Source of the DNA: Cryptomeria japonica
Lineage: Eukaryota > Streptophyta > Pinopsida > Cupressales > Cupressaceae
DNA length: 64,000 nucleotides
Direction: 5' to 3'
NCBI RefSeq assembly: GCF_030272615.1
Contig: NC_081406.1
Span: 398,325,939-398,389,938 of the forward strand
Below the pieces are notes generated by a model. The model ran no database searches. It saw nothing but the letters and a program-made list of their open reading frames with translations, and was not told the origin of the DNA. The first letter of the stretch is position 1, and each line of letters opens with the position of its first letter. Below, piece after piece: positions 1 through 11,005 of this stretch. Made by a program: the position numbers and the translations under genes.

Positions 1-290
1 AAAATGTCCTGAAATAATTCAACAAAAAAATTGAAAAATGTCCTGAAATAATCCAAAAAAATTGAAAAATGTCCTGAAATAATCCAAAAAAAAATTGAAA
101 AATATCCTGAAATAATTCAAAAAAATTGAAAAATGTCCTGAAATAATTCACAAAAAAATTGAAAAATGTCTTGAAAAAAAATCCCTAAAAATCAAATAAT
201 GTCCTAAAATAATCCAAAAAAATCAAAAACTGTCCTAAAATAAATCCATAAAAAGTCAAATAAAGTCCTAAAAAATGAACACAAAAACAT
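1..290. repeat. Tandem repeat, about nine units of 31-34 bp
   Basis: The core TGTCCT(G/A)AAATAAT recurs at about 5, 39, 70, 103, 134, 167, 200, 231 and 263, separated by A-rich linkers. The units drift toward the right, so the array probably starts outside the window. It lies upstream of an antisense PMD pseudogene, a PPT and a 3' LTR, where Tat-lineage gypsy elements commonly carry hypervariable tandem repeats. Assigning it to element L is inference. Confidence 0.85.
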
Positions 291-1357
291 TGTAAAAACT
301 CAAAAAGAAAAACCAAAAAAAATAAATATCCCTTTTGTGCATAAGACAAATCACTGAGCATCCCTCCAATGACACGCAATCATACACTGGGCTTTAATGA
401 AATCACGCTTAAACAGATGAACTTTTCAATCAAACCAGACATTCAAACTAATTGCACTTGTCATATCAATCAACTGGAAATTTATTTGTCCTTGTCACTA
501 ATATCATGGGTCTTATATAGGGTGTGGTATACTCGAAACCAGACTGTGTCCTGTCTTAGATGGGGTACCGCATGTCCTGAAACCAGACAGCATGATTGTC
601 CTCTTAGCACTTTCAACTTTTGACAATGAAGATCAAGATGTTTGTTTGATTTGTTGGAATTAGCGAGTCTTATCATTTATTGATTTATCTTCTATCATGT
701 TCCTATGTTGCTCGATGATGCCATTGAGTGATTTAGAGTGACCGAGATGGTTCATGGTCCCTTTCTTTTTTGTTGTGATTGTTGTTTGTCTGCAATGTGT
801 TTGTCTTTTGCAAAAAAGGGTTGCAATTTAGCTCTGGCCTTCAATGCCATGATGCTACGCATCCGTTTTGCTACATTAAAATAAAGGTCTCACCTACAAA
901 GTGCATTACTGAAAGCAAGTTTTTCTTCGTCTCTAACTGTCCTCTATCTCATTTCTTCTTACTAACATTTCTTTCGTCAATTCAGATAGTCAGTTCGGTC
1001 TAGTGCTCCTATTTTTCCACACACATATGCTGCATCCTGCATTCATTGGTTAGTACATTTGCATTACGTCAAGCCTCACATCAAGTATTTTATCCATTTC
1101 ATATTATAAATGCGTAAAAAACACATAAAAAATACATCCATACATGTTCCATAATGATACATCAACAGTGCATAAGTCATCCATCCATGGAAAACAACTA
1201 TAAGTCATAACACATTGCATCCCATCATATCGATGCATATCATATCATATATCCAAATAATATCAGAGTACAAAATTGGACTGTCTGTCCTAAGTATGGC
1301 CCGCAGGATGACGACATAATCTCAACTGTCTGTCATAAGGAGCATGTGCCTCTGTCA
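291..1357. other. No gene recognised; probable 3' non-coding part of element L
   Basis: Open frames here are short (84 codons at most) and show no family motif. The sequence is AT-rich without long repeats. By position it would be the 3' untranslated part of the gypsy element whose LTR starts at 2927. Confidence 0.5.
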
Positions 1358-2110
1358 CTAGGTGCTCCCTCTATCCTCCTCATCCCTGCCATGTCTTGTG
1401 GATGATGTCCCTCTTGGTACTGGCTGTGGTGGTCTCATAGGTCCACTCACCCCCATGCTGCTCAATGACCTTCGAGAGCGTGCCCTGCTCTCTGTCATCG
1501 ATCGTGCTCGATATGAAGCTGCTCTCTGCTCTGGTGGCACTGCACTCTCATATAGTGTCCTCCAATGGCATATCTCCTCCCCATGCATACATTGTACCCT
1601 CTGTCACCATCTGAGTAGCACTCTTCCCCATCCAATAGGGAATCCATGTCCTCGTCTGTCTCCTACTAGTAGACATGCTATCACCACTGCTATCACCACA
1701 TACCATCGATCATACTTTGATACCGTGGTCTCCCAGCCAATCTTCCTCTCTATGATATCTAGATCCTCTGCATCGCACTCAAATAATCTGTACAACGCAT
1801 CTCTCCCTGTCACTGGGTCATACTATACCATCTCTCCATGAATCGGAATGCGGAGGATACGCCATACATCCTCTAGTGTCACAGTCGCCTCTCCAGTCGC
1901 CAGATGGAATGAGGAGGTCTTTGAATGCCATCGCTCTGCCAATGCGGTAAGCAGTCCTGTGTCTACCCTAATCTCAGGAATGAATGTGATATAGTATATC
2001 CCAAGTTCTGCTAATGTATCTCTGTCTGTGCTCTTGAGTATATGTCGTAACATGAAGCAGTCTGGTCGGTTCTCCTGCATGATCAATGGATACTGTCGAC
2101 TCTGCATCAC
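1358..2110 (-). pseudogene. Plant mobile domain (PMD, MAIN/MAIL1-like) pseudogene, antisense inside element L
   Basis: Read on the minus strand from an ATG at 2107, one frame stays open to 1358 apart from two in-frame stops: a TAG at 1823-1825 and a TGA at 1604-1606. The N-terminal part carries the hallmark of the plant mobile domain (aminotransferase-like family): TALAERW, then F-H-L-A-T-G-E, then T-V-T-L-E-D-V, then LRIPIHGE. After the first stop it continues PVTGRDALYRLF and later a Trp-rich stretch. Only the first part of the domain is recognisable and the end is degenerate. PMD proteins act in silencing and genome stability in plants, and many copies are carried by transposons. An antisense PMD ORF just upstream of a 3' LTR fits a Tat-type gypsy element rather than a host gene. 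The stop at 1823 replaces a codon that would be CAG after one C-to-T change. Confidence 0.75.
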
Positions 2111-2911
2111 AATTGGGGCATATTTTGTCAGTTTTAGGGTTTGCTCCTACAAGTTGCATTTCCTCATTTCATGTCCACATCAGGGTGTTTTTCATCTATT
2201 TTGACCTATCCTCTTCTTATCCCCCCTTTTTGGATCATTTGCACGATGTTTTTTGACCAAATTAGGGTTTACACTGCACAATTGCACCTGTGTGATGAGT
2301 CTTGTGCCTATGTCACATAACCTGCACCTGTTTCCCCTTACACAAGCACAAAAGACATTACACAAGCGCAAAATTCACCCTACACAAGTGCAGAAGTCAC
2401 TTTCTGCATTTCCTGTGGGCCCTGCAATGTCCCACAAGTGATCAAAATTCATAAAATTGAAAATATAGGTTTTTGAGAATCATACCGCTACTCCTGCATC
2501 ATCTGGTCATCTGAATGTGCGTACACGTTCTCTGAGGTGATCTTCTATTGGAATGTTCACCATCTCTCTGCAAGTGTCCTTTTCCAGAGCAACAAATTCT
2601 CCTCTTTGGCTAGTGCAAATGAGCAATTTTCACTCTCTTTACCTCATTTATAGATCTTTGTCAGTGCATAGATGGACGTGCACCCTATCCATCTTATGTT
2701 GGTTGTGGTCTTTTGTGTCTTCTTTTGTTTGTCCTTCGTGCATCCGATCTTCGATCGTTGGTCCGTTCGATCCTATCATTTTTATCGACCAATTGGCCTC
2801 TTTTCTGCATGTTTTCGGCCAATTCCTTGAGGGGGCATGCATATGTCATTGTCAGTGTCTTGGGCATTTTCATTATTGTTCTTTGAAACAACGCTTAAAA
2901 TTGCATTGTCT
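2111..2911. other. Non-coding spacer of element L; short ACACAAG repeats
   Basis: I see no convincing gene. Between about 2339 and 2400 the phrase ACACAAGYGCA recurs about three times. A second G-rich tract (GAGGGGGCATG) lies near 2830, upstream of the PPT proper. The 128-codon plus frame from 2553 has no family features. Confidence 0.5.
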
Positions 2912-2926
2912 CAAAGAGGGGCAAAA
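2912..2926 (+). promoter_or_regulatory. Polypurine tract of element L
   Basis: CAAAGAGGGGCAAAA lies directly against TGTAGACACC, a retroviral-style LTR start. This is the plus-strand priming site expected immediately upstream of a 3' LTR, and it orients element L on the plus strand. Confidence 0.75.
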
Positions 2927-4485
2927 TGTAGACACCTAAAATTGGTCAATGCTTGCGGAATCATACTTTAACATTTGCGCATTGCCTTATTTTAGGGTTT
3001 TTGCATCGCATTAACATTTCTCCTATGATTCACACTTGGTTTTTATCATTTGCGAGCATCGAGTCATTCTTCTGCATTCTTCAATTGTCTCACTTTCGAA
3101 TTTGGTCTTGTCGATAACAACCTTCAGTCATGATTTTGATCAATCTTATCCTATCGCATCAATGTGCGTATTCATTTGTCATCATTTTGGACATCGTCAA
3201 TCCTAATTAGGGTTTTTTCCTCTTATCAATCTTGTCATCATGCGAGCAATTTGTCATCGATCGTTGACAATTTCAATCTTGTCGTTTTGCAATCTATTTT
3301 GTCATCGATCCTTGTCTTCTTGTCAATTTTGTCATTTTGCAATCGATTTGTCATCAATCGTCATCGTCCTTCTCAATCATGTCAATTTGGATCAATTAGT
3401 CATTGTTCCTCATCAATTGGCGCATTTATCAATCAAATCGTCTATCAGCATTGGTCTTTTATCAATTCAAAATCAAAATCAAATCGACCCTGCATCAATT
3501 ATCCTTTGTCAAGACCTAATTGTCATTCTTGCATTTCTAATTCATCTTTTAGGGTTTCATGATTTTATTCATTTAACTCTGTTTGTCATTTCTCCCTCTA
3601 GGTTAAATAATTTATTTATTTATCCTAGGTCTTCGTGTCATGATTAAATTTTTAATTTAATTGGCTAACTAATTGTTCCTCTTTTTGTGAATTAATTAAT
3701 AAATGACAAATTATTAATTGATTTACCTAATTTTTCATCAATTTCTAAATCCCCTCTTTGTGAATTAATTAATAAATGAAAAATTATTAATTAATTCACT
3801 AAATTCCTAATTTCCTAATTCCTATTTTTTTCCAATTTTCTAATTTTCCTAATTTCTAATTCAATTTCCTCCTATTTTTCTCCTAATTTCATGGGAATGA
3901 CATAGAAATTTGTCATAATTTGTCATAATTGACAATCAATCAATTTTGACATAGAAATTTGTCATAATTTTGTCATGAATTATCAATCAATCAATTTTGC
4001 ATAGAAAGTGCAAATTTGTCATAATTTGTCATAATTGACATTCTTGATTTGCAATTTCCATTTGAATCTCTTCATGCTAATTTGATCTTTTCTCCAGGTT
4101 GTCTATAAATTGGATGATTTTCTGCAATCCCAACTAATCACATTATCAAACAAATCACTTTTTCGAATCACTTTGTCAAATCAATCACGCTTCGAGTATT
4201 CTTGTGCTTCTATCTTGTCTACTTGCTTTCATCTCATGTGTATGCACTTGTAGGTGAGATCCACAAACAAAGTTATTTGAAGAAGAAAGAAGGACAATGG
4301 AGCCGCATGAAGGAGATATTCAGATCTGCATTTGGTTTGCTTAGTTTTTAATCTTGAATGTTTTTCTTTCATGTCTCTATTGGATGTAATTAGGATTGAT
4401 CATTGCATTTGAGCTTTTGTGATTGAGCTATGACTAATATCGATATTTGCTTTGATGATTTTTGATTTCCTAGCTTATAGTAAGG
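2927..4485 (+). repeat. 3' LTR of gypsy element L, right end unresolved
   Basis: It starts TGTAGACACCTAAAATTG, the same start as the LTR at 14203. The U3 part is full of TTGTCAT-type short repeats (3230-3500) and AATTAATTAATAAAT stretches. A TATA box (TATAAA) lies at 4104-4109. Element A begins at 4486. I cannot tell whether this LTR ended before that point, for example near the CCACAAACA at about 4260, or whether A inserted into it. Confidence 0.6.
3897..4042. repeat. About 60 bp tandem repeat inside the L LTR
   Basis: The phrase GACATAGAAATTTGTCATAA followed by TCAATCAATTTTG occurs twice and then partly a third time. The inner TTTGTCATAA motif is itself repeated. Confidence 0.75.
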
Positions 4486-5661
4486 TGTTGGCATTTTGAT
4501 GATGTTTTGATTGTCATTGATGGACACACACTTTCTTGATGTATGAGTTATGCTCAACTGGTAATTGTTCCAACCGGTATTATGTATTATTGAATGTATA
4601 GTCTTTAGACTATTGGTGTTTTGTAGAAAATGGTTTACCAGTCATAGCGGTATGAAGAACCGAAGTGGTACGAGGATCCCAAGCGGTTCGAGGAGCTCAA
4701 GTGGTACAAAGGAGCCAAGTGGTAGTTAACTTTTGGTCAGAACACTACGATCTACCAGTCTTCATTTTTGACAATCGGTAATCAGTATATTGTATTAACC
4801 GGTATTACTCTGTGATGAGTTACCAACCTGTATTACTGTAATGTGTGATGAGTTATCATCCACCGACACTTTGGCATTTTGTTTGTGCCGTGTTACCAAA
4901 TGTGTCTAGATGCACTGAACCTAGGAACTTGTAGTCTAATTCTATTGGACCGACATGAAATCAGATTCCTTTATAAGAACATCATGTCTAGGGTTTGCAT
5001 GTATGAGAGAGAGTATGAAAGATAGAATAGTAAAGGTTATGTGCGATCATCGTAGAGAAGATTAGGTCTATGTGAAGAGATAGAGTGTGGAGATATTGAA
5101 GACTGAAGTAATACTAAAATGCATTAACAATGAGTTGTCAAGGATATAACTAAGCATATTGTGCTATTATCTAGATCATTCACTTGTTGATTACTAATAT
5201 CTTTGACAAGTCAGAAACCATTAACCGGGTAGGCCCAGCAAAGCCTTTGTAAATCCTCTAACAAGGTGGTTCACAACTGTGGATCTGAAATCCTTTAACA
5301 AGGTAGTCTTTAACAGGACTTATCTCCTAACAATGATCTAGATTCCTAACAGGATCTATTCTGGTAAAGAACATTGTATGACCTTAACCGGTCTGACCTT
5401 AAGTAGTCTAGTTTCTATTCTGTAGATAGTTACTTGTGTTTCTGCTCACTGTGGTTTTTCCCATTTGGGTTTCCATGTCAAATATCTTGTGTTATGGTGA
5501 TTGTGCTCTTGTGGGTGAATGCTTTGTTTTCTATTTGGTTTGCATTTATCTTAACCGGTTTATTAGTGAATCTATTGAATCGGTTATCTACTAAATTGTT
5601 TAGAAGTTTGTTTACAGTATTTTTTGGTATACTAATTCGTCCCCCCTCTTAGTATTCATCA
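4486..5661 (+). repeat. 5' LTR of element A
   Basis: It runs from TGTTGGCATT to ATTCATCA (1,176 bp). Its first 220 bp match 11006 onward almost base for base, and later blocks match to 11598. A TATAA box is at 4972-4976. A C-tract (CCCCCCTCTTAGT) lies near the 3' end, as in all copia-type LTRs of this window. It contains several AACCGGT-type motifs. Confidence 0.85.
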
Positions 5662-5663
5662 AT

Positions 5664-5675
5664 TGGTATCAGAGC
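5664..5675 (+). promoter_or_regulatory. Primer binding site of A (initiator Met-tRNA type)
   Basis: TGGTATCAGAGC begins two bases after the LTR end. This is the classic copia-type PBS complementary to the 3' end of initiator methionine tRNA. Confidence 0.9.
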
Positions 5676-5711
5676 CAACCTTTCTATAATTCTAACCACT
5701 TAGAAGGAGAT

Positions 5712-6986
5712 ATGAGGGAATACAATGTGAGGGAACTTACTCATCATCTCACTCAGACTGAGAGAGCCTATGATGAACTCAAAGTCAAGTATAAAGCCTC
5801 TCTGGCCAAAAGAAGAGAGCATGCTGAGAAACTGATGGAACTTACTAAAAAAAGCTCTTTTGATGAAGCTGACATGGATGCCCTAGTTGAAGAAGTTAAA
5901 AAACTGAATGAATCTAAAGCCAATTTGAGAAAAGAGTTAGAAGGATTGACTATCAGAATTTGTCAAGAGCTTGAGAACAGAAGGAAAGCTGAAGATCTGG
6001 TAAAAGACAAAGATCATGAGATTTCCAAGCTGAAGCAAGAAATCAGTATCCTTACCGCTCATCTCCAGGAGAGTAAAGTGGAAAAAGAAGAAATGCAAGG
6101 TGAACTAAACATGACTTTTTCTAAGAATGCAACCTTGATGGAATTCAATGCTTCTATTTCCAAGGAACTTACTGAGTCAAAGGAGATACTTGCCAAATTC
6201 AATAAAAGTACTGCTAAGCTAGAGCAAAAGCTGGAATCGACAAAGCCAGTAAAGAATACCACTGGACTTGGTTTCTCTGGGTATGAGGAAGGTGAGACCT
6301 CAAGAACAAAAGCTGAAGCATCAAAGATACAATCGACATCCAAGGATAAAGGTAAGCAAAAATTTAAACATGTTTTCTTTAATTGTCTCAAAGAAGGACA
6401 TACTACTAATTTGTGTAGAAGCAAGGCCTACAACAATTTTCCTTATTATCAAAACAATATTCCTAGATCCAATAGATTCAATGGAAACTGTTATGCATGC
6501 AAAAAGTTTGGGCATAGAGCATTTGAATGCAGGTCAGTTTTGCACAACACTAGGAGATATCCTCCAGGGACTCAAGGAGTTATCCTAGAACCTTTTGTGA
6601 ACTGGAATCCCAACCAGTACAATACCTATGACTATCGGTCAGGTGGTTATCAAGTGGCTACTAGTTGGAGAGAAACTTGTTTGATCTATCATGGTAGCGA
6701 TCACACTGCTGCAACATGCAAAAGAAAGAATGGTTGTATGAATAACGAACCATGGAGAACACCTGGAATGGTATGCTATCATTGTAACAAACTGGGAAAC
6801 ACTGCCAAAACTTGCAGACTGAGAAAGAACCTATCAGATGATATATTGATCACTCCAAAAGGGAAGATTGATGTTGAAACTATTCAGGTGGAAATGAATA
6901 AAACTTGGAAAAAGAAATTAGAAGAAGAGTCACATAATGAACTTGTTTCTGCACCTAGTGTGGAAGTCTCTGAACCAGAAAACTGA
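5712..6986 (+). CDS. Element A ORF1: coiled-coil, four-zinc-knuckle gag-like protein
   Basis: This is an intact 424-codon frame whose ATG lies 36 bases after the PBS. Residues 1-185 or so are a long charged coiled coil with regular Leu and Lys/Glu spacing. From about residue 224 come four CCHC (CX2CX4HX4C) knuckles: the first lacks its first Cys; the second (about 259-272, CYACKKFGH) is complete; the third (about 322) has the second Cys replaced by Tyr; the fourth (about 354) has His replaced by Asn. CCHC knuckles bind nucleic acid and are typical of retroelement gag nucleocapsids, but no copia-type gag core domain is visible upstream, only the coiled coil. The likely role is RNA packaging or particle assembly (inference). 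It is the best-preserved ORF of the family. B and C have the same layout. Confidence 0.8.
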   Translation: MREYNVRELTHHLTQTERAYDELKVKYKASLAKRREHAEKLMELTKKSSFDEADMDALVEEVKKLNESKANLRKELEGLTIRICQELENRRKAEDLVKDKDHEISKLKQEISILTAHLQESKVEKEEMQGELNMTFSKNATLMEFNASISKELTESKEILAKFNKSTAKLEQKLESTKPVKNTTGLGFSGYEEGETSRTKAEASKIQSTSKDKGKQKFKHVFFNCLKEGHTTNLCRSKAYNNFPYYQNNIPRSNRFNGNCYACKKFGHRAFECRSVLHNTRRYPPGTQGVILEPFVNWNPNQYNTYDYRSGGYQVATSWRETCLIYHGSDHTAATCKRKNGCMNNEPWRTPGMVCYHCNKLGNTAKTCRLRKNLSDDILITPKGKIDVETIQVEMNKTWKKKLEEESHNELVSAPSVEVSEPEN

Positions 6987-7369
6987 GCTTTAGAAAAGCT
7001 TAGGGGGAACATATCGGTGAAATATTTCAAACCTCCAGTTTATATCGGTAAAGACCTTAACCGGTATATGTTACCTATCAGTCGATAGAAAATTTGAAGC
7101 GGTAAAAGGCAAAATTAGGGTTTGTTCCCTAGCAATGATGCATTTATTATGGTAGGTGAGAATTTTTTTAAAAGGGTTTTCGTCATCATTTTCACTTATC
7201 TGTTTTTGAAAGAAAAATATTCAAGAGTAGAGTAACCAGAGCAATTTGTCTAGCAATTGATGAAGTCTTGTGCGAAATCTTGCAACCAAAGTGTTTTGTG
7301 CATGACATTGGAAAACCTAAATTCCAATTTGTGAAGGTATTTTTCAAAATTCTTACTTATCATTTGATC
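6987..7369 (+). other. Inter-ORF spacer of element A
   Basis: About 380 bp lie between the ORF1 stop and the ORF2 start. A purine run (CTTAGGGGGAACA) near 7001 resembles the element's PPT. I see no gene. Confidence 0.5.
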
Positions 7370-10300
7370 ATGGCTTTTGCATCACACTCTAGTTCTAGTG
7401 CACCTGTAGATTCAGTTGAATTTCTTCAAAAGAAAATGAAATACAATGCCCTATCTCAAATTCCTGTCGGAGTTATTGTCGAGGAAGACATTTCAGGGTT
7501 TATAGACTGTAAGTTGGAAGACCTAGGATCCCTAGTGATTCATTCCTAGTTAAGTCTATTCTGTGGGAATGACAAGAAGATCAAGCCTGAGTATAGTGTC
7601 CTTGAGATGATGAAACTACACAATGCGGTATATTTTCTGGAAGAGTTCATAGAAGAACATATTCGCATCATCCTTAGTAGAGTGCATGGTGACAAGATAT
7701 ATCTCGAACGGTGACATCACACTGGAAGCAATTTATGTCATCACCAGTTTTTACAATATTGGAGAGGTACCAGCTCTACGGAGAGTCACCAAAACTAAAA
7801 TAACAAAGCTCACTAGTTCTATGAGTGACCAACGGACGATGACCATCAACACCATCTTTGATGATCTGGTAAAATATGCTTGCATGGTGATTGGTTACTA
7901 GATATTTTATGCCAGTTGAATGAATTTTGTCCTTGCTGCTGCAGTAAATGCTTCTTACAGAATGATCAAGGAAGATACTACATTTGACCTATGTACCTGT
8001 CTACAGAAGCAATTGCTATTGAATCTGAAGTCCATCAAATAGGACAATTCTCTGAGATTCAAGTTTGGACAACTTCTGGTCAGTTTATTCTTCTACTTTC
8101 AAGGTTATTTCCTTGGAGTAGGTGATGTTCAATGGTCTACTGACCTACTGGTTTCTAGACAAATTAAGGAAAGTCTACAAGTAGTAGGAACTAGATATCC
8201 TGAGGTTCTTAATAAGTATTTTGATGAATTCAAATGGAAGATGAGCCAAAGAATGAGGATATCTAATGATATTGTGAAGAAGTATGAAGATGACATCTGC
8301 TTCACAATAAGGATAGATGACTACATAATGGAAGCGGTGGAACCGAGAAAGGAAGTAGTTGGCCCTATGGGATATGAATTGGTGAATGACAATTTGATTG
8401 GGTATGCCTCTACCCTACTTGCCTCACCACTGGATGCTAAGAAGAAGAGAGACGATACCTACTTGGAGAGGGTCACATCGATTGAAGAACCAAAATAGAA
8501 AAATGGCAAAGTAGTGCCATCGGTATCTGCACCGGTTACCTCTGTCAGTCCAAAAGTGACCAAGCAGTCACCAACTAAGAAGAAACTTGAGACCATTCTA
8601 GCAAAAGTCTTTGAGAGGAAGCGGAAATCCAGGAATCACTCATCAAAGGAAGAAGACACTGAACCAAAGATTCAAACAAAGAAGACAAGGCAATCAAGCA
8701 AAAAGACAAAGTCTACCGGTAATGTATCTACAACTTCTGCACCAGTAAATATAGACATTTCTTCTTATAAGCCAATGACACATTGTTAGAGGATAATTAA
8801 AAATATTAAGAGAAAAGTCCTTGATGATTTAAAATAATATTTTGATGATTTAAATGATAATGAGAAAGAAGAGGTAGAATAGGAAGTCATTAAATACTTA
8901 TGTATTAATGATTGGTCACCATCTAAGATTAGATCGGTTACACCAGATTCTTTGTATAATTCTTTAGATAATAAATTGCGCATTGCTATTGAAAGAGAAT
9001 AGGAGATCAGGGAGAAAAATTTTGCACAATACTTTCTTGATGCTTCAAATTTTGAATTATTTGAAATAATGGATCAGAACAAAGGCATCTTCTTCATGAG
9101 AAGGAGAAGACTCGAGCTACTAGAAGGTAAAGCTTCTAAAGTGGAAAAGGATACTCACATACATGTGAAAGCTGCTGTCAATATGCACCGAGTATCTGAA
9201 GCTGCTAAGTAGGCTAACCAAGCACCAGACCTATCCTCAGACAAATTGAATGAAGTGTTTGATAGTCAAGGTGAAAGAGTGACGGAAAAAATGATCCTAT
9301 TGATGTTGATGCATTAGATAATGAGGATGTCACTCCTGACAAAGAGAAAGAGAAATAGGATAAAGAAAAAGCAGAGAAAGAGAAATAGGACAAAGCAGAG
9401 AAAGAGAAATAGGACAAGGAAAAAGATGAAAAAAATAAATAGGACAAAGAGAAAGAGGAAGATAAGAGAAAAGAGGTAGAGAAAAATAAAGAGGAAGACA
9501 AGAGAAAAGAGGAAGACAAGAGAAAAGAGGAAGATAAAAATAAAGAGGAAGATAAGAGAAAAGAGGTAGAGAAGAAGAAAGAGGAAGAAAAGAAGAAAGA
9601 GGAAGAGAAGAAGAGAGAAGAAGATAAGAGAAAAGAAGAAGAAAAGAGGAAGGAAGAAGAAAGGAAGAAGGAGGAAGAGAAGAAAAAGTAGGAAGAGGAC
9701 AAGAAGAAGGAAGAACTGAAGAAGAAACAAGAAGAGGAGCAAAATAAAAAAGAAGGGGATATGAAAAGAGCAGAAGAGGAGAAGGAAGTAGAGAAGAACA
9801 CACAAGTGGAGATCAAAACAAAAGAAGGAGGGCAGACTCCTAAGGCAACCGGTGATCAAACCAAACAAGTTGATACCACCAGTCTTATTAATCTAACTCT
9901 TGCAAGTCTGACTCAATCAATAGATGAGTCTAAGCTACTTTGAAGCATCAAACTTGCACAGGAGAGATTGGAAGAGTTGCAGAGGAAGAAAGAATAGGAT
10001 GTCATACAAATTGCAGTTGACACCCTTACCAGTCTAATTCCCGATACCAACCTCCCTAATACCGATTCCTCTCTATCCAAGCTCAAACTTCTTTGTACCG
10101 TAGTGGAGGACTAGGTACAATTCTTGGAAGATGTTGCTGAAGCAACTGCAAAGAAGAACCATGAAAAGGCACTCAATGTTGCCTTAGTCAAGAAAATGAA
10201 TGAGCTCCAGACACAACAACTGAAACAATAGAAAGATATCAGTGTTGCTATGGATGAGGGTAAATTACTTTTGAGTAAAATCTGCCAACCCCATCTATTT

Positions 10301-10714
10301 TGTGAAGATGTGCTTAAACAGAAAGCTAAACTCCAATCAGAGTTACAGGCATATATCAACAATTTCAAGATGACATATGATTCATTCACTACCTATGGAC
10401 AAACCGTTCATCTTTATTAGCATCAGACTACCAAGATGGACTTAGAGATCAGCAACTGGACTCAAGATTTGTAGGAGCTTCAACTGCTCCTATTACCAAG
10501 ACTACAAATTCTTCAGAAATGTTTTCTCAACCTGGAATCTATCACAGTAACTCAAGAGATGAGTACCATTGATGCAATGGAAGAACTGGCATTCTAGATG
10601 AAGACTAAAAGTGAGGTTTCTACCTCCTTACTTGATTCATGGACATTGGCCATGAAAACATTTATGCAAGACTTTAAATTTGTTTTAGAGAAATTTCATT
10701 CCTTATTGTCATGA
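7370..10714 (+). pseudogene. Element A ORF2: long protein of unknown function, broken
   Basis: The ATG at 7370 opens a frame of about 1,115 codons ending TGA at 10712-10714, now cut by about 18 stops and some frameshifts. Nearly all the stops are TAG. I do not recognise the protein. Motifs shared with C and/or B are: EEDI...I(D/H)C...LEDLG near the start (7485-7530); RVHGDKIYLE (about 7681); SDQRTMTI (about 7826); LLLNLKSIK then FKFG (about 8010-8070); KYEDDICF and PMGYE (about 8271-8375). A basic stretch rich in Lys and Ser follows (8500-8790), then a Glu/Lys-only region (9345-9735), then a helical C-terminus ending KFHSLLS. It has no catalytic signature of protease, integrase, RT or RNase H that I can see. 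It could be a structural or regulatory accessory protein of the element. Confidence 0.65.
9345..9735 (+). repeat. Nearly pure purine tract coding Glu/Asp-Lys/Arg repeats
   Basis: About 390 bases are almost only A and G on the plus strand, built from units such as GAAGATAAGAGAAAAGAG. In the ORF2 frame they give E-D-K-R-K-E repeats. B and C lack this expansion. The opposite strand shows long Ser/Phe/Leu-rich open frames that are artefacts of the composition. Confidence 0.8.
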
Positions 10715-10786
10715 ACATGAACATTTACTCTATTTTTACTGTATAAGGAAACAGGGGTTACTTTGCATTACTTTGTCATTGTTGGC

Positions 10787-11004
10787 AAAGGGGGAGTAAT
10801 GATGTACATTAAAATTTTGGTGAATGTTACCATTTCATGTACTTTCATGTTACCATTTTGGGGAGTAGTGTACATTGTAATTTCTGCAAAAAATGGGTAG
10901 TGTATATGCTTAGGGGGAATAATTTTGATTATGACACTTTTGTTGTAAAAACAATTAGATGTCAAAATTTTCATAAGTGTTGCCATCAATGCCAAAGGGG
11001 GAGA
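10787..11004 (+). promoter_or_regulatory. Duplicated polypurine tract region of element A
   Basis: The PPT proper is AAAGGGGGAGA at 10994-11004, one base before the 3' LTR. An almost identical tract (AAAGGGGGAG) lies at 10787-10796, and a weaker one (TTAGGGGGAA) near 10911. The same duplication is seen in F, D, B and C. Confidence 0.75.
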
Positions 11005-11005
11005 T

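Noticed and set aside
1362-1841. Plus-strand ORF of 159 codons
   Set aside because: It is the antisense of the PMD pseudogene, whose motifs are on the minus strand.
2553-3647. Plus-strand ORFs of 128-135 codons around the L PPT and LTR
   Set aside because: They have Ser/His/Ile-rich composition from TTGTCAT repeats, cross the PPT region, and have no homology features.
9214-9868. Three overlapping minus-strand ORFs of 157-200 codons rich in Ser, Phe and Leu
   Set aside because: They are the complement of the purine tract that codes Glu/Lys repeats in ORF2 of A; low complexity and present in all three minus frames.
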